From contig JAAHHL010000222.1 of assembly GCA_010672185.1 (NCBI GenBank), positions 1 to 8,676 on the forward strand: a stretch of 8,676 nt of DNA. The letters are read 5' to 3'. Under the pieces are notes generated by a model. That model was not told where the DNA came from, did not search any database, and saw only the letters and a list, made by a program, of their open reading frames with translations. The stretch comes from Caldora sp. SIO3E6 (GTDB lineage Bacteria > Cyanobacteriota > Cyanobacteriia > Cyanobacteriales > Coleofasciculaceae). Of this stretch, positions 7,301-8,676 are shown piece after piece; the stretch's first letter is position 1, and every line of letters starts with the position of its first letter. Made by a program: the position numbers and the translations under genes.

Positions 7301-7614
7301 ATTGGCTGCTGTACCATTACATCGCCAACTGTCATCCAGGCTAAGTTTTGCTCTGCGGCTACTAAATCAACTAAATTCTGCCCGGTAAAAATTCCTACTA
7401 GCTTATCGGCTTCAGTTACCAGAACGTAGTTAGTTCCCTTTTGGGGAAAGACAGTAAATTTCTCTGATGCCTTAATATTACGACAGCTACCCACTGCCTG
7501 ATTCATCTGAGCCAGAACTTCTAACAATGGACTCTCTGAAGTAACTCTCAGGGGAGAGCAATCTATTACTTCCTCTAGTCTAGGGGAGTAGACAGGCAAA
7601 TTGTCAAGTGGCAT
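1336..7614 (-). CDS. Giant CBS/PAS/GAF sensor histidine kinase with HisKA_2 core
   Basis: This is a 2092-residue soluble kinase. Domain order, by residue: CBS1 (13-85), CBS2 (95-152), CBS3 (163-262, interrupted), CBS4 (277-330), coiled coil (335-405), PAS1 (407-515), charged coil (515-575), GAF1 (590-731), PAS2 (738-845), GAF2 (865-1000), PAS3 (1012-1127), GAF3 (1138-1288, disrupted), coil, PAS4 (1317-1437), GAF4 (1448-1613), PAS5 (1623-1742), PAS6 (1751-1870). The catalytic core follows: EIHHRVKNNL with probable phosphoacceptor H1890 (HisKA_2), N box with N1994/E1995/N1999, DNGIGFP at 2032-2038 and SLGLQLV at 2048-2054. The HATPase motifs are intact. Several PAS domains end in the usual DITERK/DISKRK/DITDRK motif. 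I see no bilin-attachment cysteine pattern in GAF1 and no transmembrane segment. CBS pairs usually bind adenosyl ligands; ligands here are unknown. Repeat-encoded inserts occur at residues about 203-250, 1179-1215 and 1245-1275. The ATG at 7614 is the only standard start before in-frame stops, although no Shine-Dalgarno precedes it. Its probable partner is the receiver-kinase encoded just downstream. Confidence 0.95.
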   Translation of the reverse strand: MPLDNLPVYSPRLEEVIDCSPLRVTSESPLLEVLAQMNQAVGSCRNIKASEKFTVFPQKGTNYVLVTEADKLVGIFTGQNLVDLVAAEQNLAWMTVGDVMVQQPITLKQREFRDVFSVLSILRQHRICHLPVLDEQEQIIGAITNQTLCAAMQPVKMLKWRSVAEVMKTQVIYASINSSLLQLAQLMAEHQSSCVVITQDGETWGRGNGEMGRWGDGEMGRWGDGGDRGDKGDEEEISKQQTTNNKQQTTIPIGIVTEQDIVQLQLLGLEMGETPAQMVMSTVLGCLHPEDNLWVAYQQMQQDHLQHLVVTGTDGELQGIITQASLLQIIDPIQLYGTVEVLKQQICQLEAEKRECLQAEDEVSRLKAKLERQIIKQAIQLKVNNQELEQKLWEGQLTEQKLRMSEREIRGFFEAMTDVVIICDRSGQNIKIAPTHPEYLYQPNTDIVQQTLERLWDEEESPKYLSQIQRALDTQQIVNFEYSLLNGEEPVWFSAKISPISEDKVVWVSRDITERKSAEEELELAREQLEIRVQERTTQIKETNKILITEIRDRKRAEVERKQAETEVRIRAHQQEAIAQLGQRALVERDLESLMDEAVHLAARILQVEYSKVVEFLSNLDAFRLVAGFGWQKGAIVKSRVRATKDSQAGYTLHSSEQVIVSDLQAETRFNGSTLLHQHGVVSGMSIVIQGKQVPFGVLSVHTTQQRKFSQEDVNFLQAISNVLSNAVERQQAEEELNLFFLLSLDLFCIAGFDGYLKRINHHFEDLLGYTEAEFLVRPFLEFVHPEDVETTMAMVEKLSEGSPVENFENRYRCKDGSYLWLSWTAIAPYAGFFYAVGRDITEHKRMDEALRNLVLGISSAKGEAFFQSLVAYLAKALDVEYALVVELVDFEQQHARTIAVCIDGEITENFNYGLANTPCAQVIEQRICIYSQNVQRQFPLDTMLSEMGVESYLGIPLVNSAGQTLGLMAVMARKPLPNTRFMEEILQIFAVRAGSELERKQAREALRESEGKFRQLAENIREVFYISKPDHSELLYISPAYESLFGRPCHSLYQQPQSWIEAIHPDDRELFRAAIRKQTDGVPLDQEYRIIKPDGQIRWIWGRSFPVRDESGLVYRIVGIAEDISKRKRAESLLLGQKQLLQMLATGASLESVLDHLCRFIEAHAKGFSCSIVLADLEGDAGTRGCGDAETRETGELLPIAEQQITNNKQQTTIFSNKGKVLGTFIMYAHQPQVATTQQLQLIRDKEDNNVASYVSESPASCLLPSALQGESLVELATQLAGIAIAHKQAEAALKNLNDDLEAKVIQRTAALQESEVRFRSLFEQAAVGVAQVAINGQWLMVNQKLCEILGYTQQELLQKTGSDLSHPEDWILSLKYRRALLAGEIPTYCQQKRYRRRDGSFIWVSVTVSLVHYSSEESVVEPYLSVVVENISDRKKTEAALERRIELEQLITSISTQFINLKSDDIDQGIKATLQQIGEFAEVDCSYVFQISDDATQISNIHEWCAPGIESQVTNLQEMSLEAFSWLREKLQRFEVVDISQITDLPPTASQEKAYLLQQSTQSLIGVPLVAQSQLLGFVGFNAVKTSKVWTPDAITLLRLVGEIFANALERQEAESDVRESEERFRQLAENIESVFWMRDPEQQNIIYVSPAYETIWGRSCAELYTSPTSLVDAIHPANREEVLAAFPKQVRGEYDEEYRIVGAYGEIRWIRDRAFPIYNQAGEVYRVAGIAEDITDRKQADKALRESEERFRAIFEQAAVGIVLSSLSGHILRANQGFCDLLGYSELELLGQTWEEITHPDDIVLDQEYWNQALAGRINTDSLEKRYIRRDGQVQWGHLTISLVHNSDGVAQYFISVVEDVQESKQAETQLKASLKEKELLLKEIHHRVKNNLLVVSSLLELQTDSTEDIEIIKVLDDSQNRIHSMALIHEKLYRSDNLDQINFGEYLESLLDNLFSSYGYSDDREIELELDIEPVLLNIETANPCGLIVNELIANIFKHAFPKGRTNNKLWLELHQSPDKQINLIVRDNGIGFPEDLDFRETESLGLQLVCTLTEQLEGTIELKRCNGTSFQLTFSELHYRRRLSNCE
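3790..3882 (-). repeat. In-frame heptamer insert in GAF3 of the large kinase
   Basis: The plus strand has GGCAGAA then three perfect GGCAGGA units (3811-3838), flanked by low-complexity sequence. On the coding strand it gives a segment (residues about 1245-1275) containing ESPASCLLPSALQG. It separates LQLI from ELATQLAGIAI, which in related GAF domains are contiguous as far as I recall. The insert would be 31 codons and keeps the frame. TCCTGCC-type heptamers are a well known class of short tandem repeats in cyanobacteria. The boundaries are inferred from domain continuity. Confidence 0.7.
3970..4080 (-). repeat. In-frame composite repeat (octamer-like plus heptamer) in GAF3
   Basis: In the coding direction this begins with a G-rich block (4080-4025) of octamer-like units such as GGGGACGC and GGAGACGC. 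A short linker (4024-4008) follows, then a CAAACAA-type tract. On the plus strand that tract is three perfect TTGTTTG units and one TTATTTG unit at 3975-4002. It encodes residues about 1179-1215, including EQQITNNKQQTTI. The flanking protein, CSIVLADL on one side and FSNKGKVLGTFIMY on the other, are the early and late strands of a GAF domain. The residues normally between them are missing. Confidence 0.8.
6865..7008 (-). repeat. In-frame composite repeat (octamers plus heptamers) in CBS3
   Basis: Six perfect ATCTCCCC units lie at 6943-6990, with degenerate relatives on both sides, and five perfect TTGTTTG units at 6867-6901. They are separated by a short linker encoding EEEISK. In the kinase frame this gives residues about 203-250, with the octapeptide GEMGRWGD twice and then KQQTTNNKQQTT. 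The insert lies between SSCVVITQ and PIGIVTEQDI, in a loop between CBS strands, so the fold could survive. It has the same part order, orientation and frame as the composite block in GAF3. Confidence 0.85.
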
Positions 7615-7675
7615 AGGTAGTAAAGGAGCATCTAAAGCTAATTTAGCAATAATTTGGATGAGAAAGCAGGAAAGA

Positions 7676-7690
7676 TTGAATTAAATTCAA
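7676..7690. promoter_or_regulatory. 15-base perfect palindrome in the kinase leader
   Basis: TTGAATTAAATTCAA is a perfect 7-1-7 inverted repeat about 62 bases before the kinase start codon and downstream of the candidate promoter. It could be an operator for a dimeric regulator. In AT-rich DNA it could also be chance, and no known regulator motif is matched. Confidence 0.2.
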
Positions 7691-7803
7691 AAGCTGCCCC
7701 AATTGAGGATTGCGTGTATCAGAAATTACTCTATTGCTCTTGAAAATACCAATTAGCTCACATCGAATTAGTTGGCACGCCTTCCTATTTAATTTAATAA
7801 GTA

Positions 7804-7833
7804 ATATTAAGTGAATTTTACTAATTGACTCAA
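7804..7833 (-). promoter_or_regulatory. Candidate sigma-70-type promoter for the kinase operon
   Basis: On the minus strand TTGAGT (7833-7828) and TAATAT (7809-7804) are separated by 18 bases, resembling -35 and -10 elements. Transcription would start near 7797, giving a leader of roughly 180 bases before the kinase ATG. The background is AT-rich, so chance matches are expected. This is the best candidate I found by eye. Confidence 0.3.
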
Positions 7834-7932
7834 ATTAGATTAAAATATGCTCTTCATGGATAGTTGGTTATTCAATTAACTCTTCATCTCCCTATCCGTA
7901 TCCCTGCCTCTCCGTTTCAACGGTAATCACAG

Positions 7933-8041
7933 ATACAGCGTTTTCCCTGCTGGTGAGGTACATTGAGAATAAGACTTTTTCGCTCACAGAGGCTAACCTC
8001 GTCTTGTTACTGTACCTCACGCTTACTGAGAAATGCTGTAT
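7933..8041. repeat. Inverted-repeat element of about 110 bases (MITE-like or REP-like)
   Basis: The left arm (7933-7962) begins ATACAGC and ends GTGAGGTACA. The right arm (8011-8041), read on the opposite strand, also begins ATACAGC and ends GTGAGGTACA, with a partly matching middle. The arms are 30 and 31 bases. The interior holds smaller pairings, AAGAC/GTCTT (7971-7975 with 8001-8005) and GAGG-CTAA-CCTC (7989-8000). The whole could fold into one long imperfect hairpin. No transposase is inside and no clear target duplication is visible. It begins about 50 bases past the Uma2 stop and has no T-run, so it is unlikely to be a simple terminator. Confidence 0.65.
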
Positions 8042-8091
8042 GCCAAATAGACATCTCCAATAATTAATGAGCTTGATACTTGGATGTTGTC

Positions 8092-8562
8092 TTAAGCCAA
8101 TAGTTCTTCAACTGCTACGCTAAAACCTTGCAATACTTTTTGCGTACTAACTGTACTAGGGGAGGTAAACATCAATCCACCTTCTGAAGTAATTACCATC
8201 ACCCAAGCACTTTCAGGGTAAACTAGCCAAACTTCTTCACCTCCAGACTCTAAATACTCTTGAGCTTTGAGTAATACATTTTCGGCTAAATCAGTAGGAG
8301 AAACTATCTCGGCGCAGAGGGGAAAACTTTGGGGTAAGGTTGCTGCATTGCCATACTGCGCCACTAATGCGGGGGTGAGATAGGCTACGTCGGGAGAGCG
8401 TCCTTGCTTGTGAGTACGACAGGGTACATCGGTATAAACTTCGCCACCAATTCCCCTAGAGTCTTGGAAGTCTTGCCAATAGCGACCTAGCTTCAACTGA
8501 ATTTTGCCGTGCCTCAAGGTCATACCATTTTTCTCTACTAGTTGACCGTCTACCCACTCCAT
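8092..8562 (-). CDS. Uma2-family (DUF820) PD-(D/E)XK-like endonuclease, 5' end uncertain
   Basis: The 156-residue product matches the cyanobacterium-rich Uma2/DUF820 family of restriction-endonuclease-like proteins, whose roles are mostly unknown. Visible family landmarks are EWVDGQLVEK at the N-terminus, GGEVYTDVP (39-47), D58 in SPDVAYL, E85 in CAEIVSPTD, K99 in LLKAQEYLESG, and EEVWLVYPES. D58, E85 and K99 are the likely metal and catalytic positions. E85 is followed by I-V rather than the classical X-K. The protein is shorter than the roughly 180-200 residues usual for the family. The frame stays open upstream for 14 more codons (8604-8563), encoding SITIEEFITNPPDR, which looks like genuine family sequence. 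It then meets TAG at 8607-8605 without any ATG, GTG or TTG start. The ATG at 8562 also lacks a spaced Shine-Dalgarno. The gene may therefore be 5'-truncated and inactive. It is unrelated in function to the kinases. Confidence 0.75.
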   Translation of the reverse strand: MEWVDGQLVEKNGMTLRHGKIQLKLGRYWQDFQDSRGIGGEVYTDVPCRTHKQGRSPDVAYLTPALVAQYGNAATLPQSFPLCAEIVSPTDLAENVLLKAQEYLESGGEEVWLVYPESAWVMVITSEGGLMFTSPSTVSTQKVLQGFSVAVEELLA

Positions 8563-8676
8563 CCTATCAGGAGGATTGGTAATAAACTCTTCTATCGTGA
8601 TTGACTATGATACAGCAAAAGTTAACCCGCATATAGTGGTTGAGGCTTTGTCGGATGCTTATTCCGTGGTCCAAAA
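8563..8676. other. Right-edge sequence upstream of the Uma2 frame, no supported gene
   Basis: Positions 8563-8604 continue the Uma2 reading frame (minus strand) up to a stop at 8605-8607. Beyond that, a plus-strand frame is open from 8546 to the window edge and reads IVIDYDTAKVNPHIVVEALS onward. It has no well-spaced start (an AGGAGG at 8569-8574 abuts a TTG and is 22 bases from a GTG). I do not recognise this peptide. No convincing promoter for Uma2 was seen. Confidence 0.3.

Larger units (their letters stand above)
7615..8091. other. 477-base non-coding region upstream of the large kinase
   Basis: No reading frame here looks like a gene. The stretch is AT-rich near the kinase (about 7660-7860) and holds a candidate promoter and a small palindrome. 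There is a pyrimidine-rich degenerate repeat-like patch around 7884-7916, then a large inverted-repeat element at 7933-8041. The sequence just before the kinase start has no purine-rich ribosome-binding site. The kinase frame stays open for about 30 codons upstream of the ATG, but without a standard start. Confidence 0.6.

Noticed and set aside
7912..7923. CCGTT-TC-AACGG inverted repeat as a terminator or operator
   Set aside because: The two-base loop is too small for a hairpin, there is no T-run, and it matches no operator I recognise.

Overview
The window looks cyanobacterial, probably from a filamentous lineage. Four copies of the HIP1 octamer GCGATCGC occur (2467-2474, 3307-3314, 5953-5960, 6340-6347). 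Short tandem repeats of 7, 8 and 9 bases are abundant. There is also a very large soluble multi-PAS/GAF sensor kinase and a Uma2-family gene, both common in cyanobacteria. Every gene I can support is on the minus strand. I see no tRNA, rRNA, CRISPR array or convincing intrinsic terminator.

Layout from left to right. Positions 1 to about 168 are an abrupt GC-rich patch (about 63% GC by hand count). On the minus strand it encodes an internal piece of a molybdopterin-dependent oxidoreductase of the BisC/TorA/DMSO-reductase type, open to the window edge. It joins directly onto a 9-base tandem array (169-204) and degenerate G-rich repeats that run into the end of the next gene. That gene (237-1343) encodes a receiver-histidine kinase. 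Its GTG start overlaps by 8 bases the end of a 2092-residue kinase (1336-7614) with four CBS, six PAS and four GAF domains and a HisKA_2-type catalytic core. The kinase is preceded by a 477-base non-coding stretch (7615-8091) holding a candidate promoter and a roughly 110-base inverted-repeat element (7933-8041). A Uma2-family gene (8092-8562) follows, with a doubtful 5' end. The last 114 bases contain no gene I can support.

The two kinases are almost certainly one translationally coupled signalling unit. The large protein is built to integrate adenosine-type ligands (CBS) and unknown small molecules or redox cues (PAS/GAF), then autophosphorylate at His1890. The receiver of the small protein (Asp55) is of the kind usually found beside HisKA_2 kinases and is the obvious acceptor. 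It would then control the small protein's own kinase core (His152). No DNA-binding output is encoded here.

The most unusual feature is that the large kinase gene has been invaded in frame by repeat DNA at three places. Two are composite blocks of the same construction (a purine-rich part, mainly 8-base units, then AACAACA-type 7-base units). They share orientation and reading frame and lie in the third CBS domain and the third GAF domain. The third is a different 7-base repeat further along the same GAF domain. The GAF3 composite block appears to have replaced the middle of that domain. Because 7 and 8 are not multiples of 3, changes in copy number would usually shift the frame, so the kinase could behave as a phase-variable locus. 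That last point is a hypothesis.
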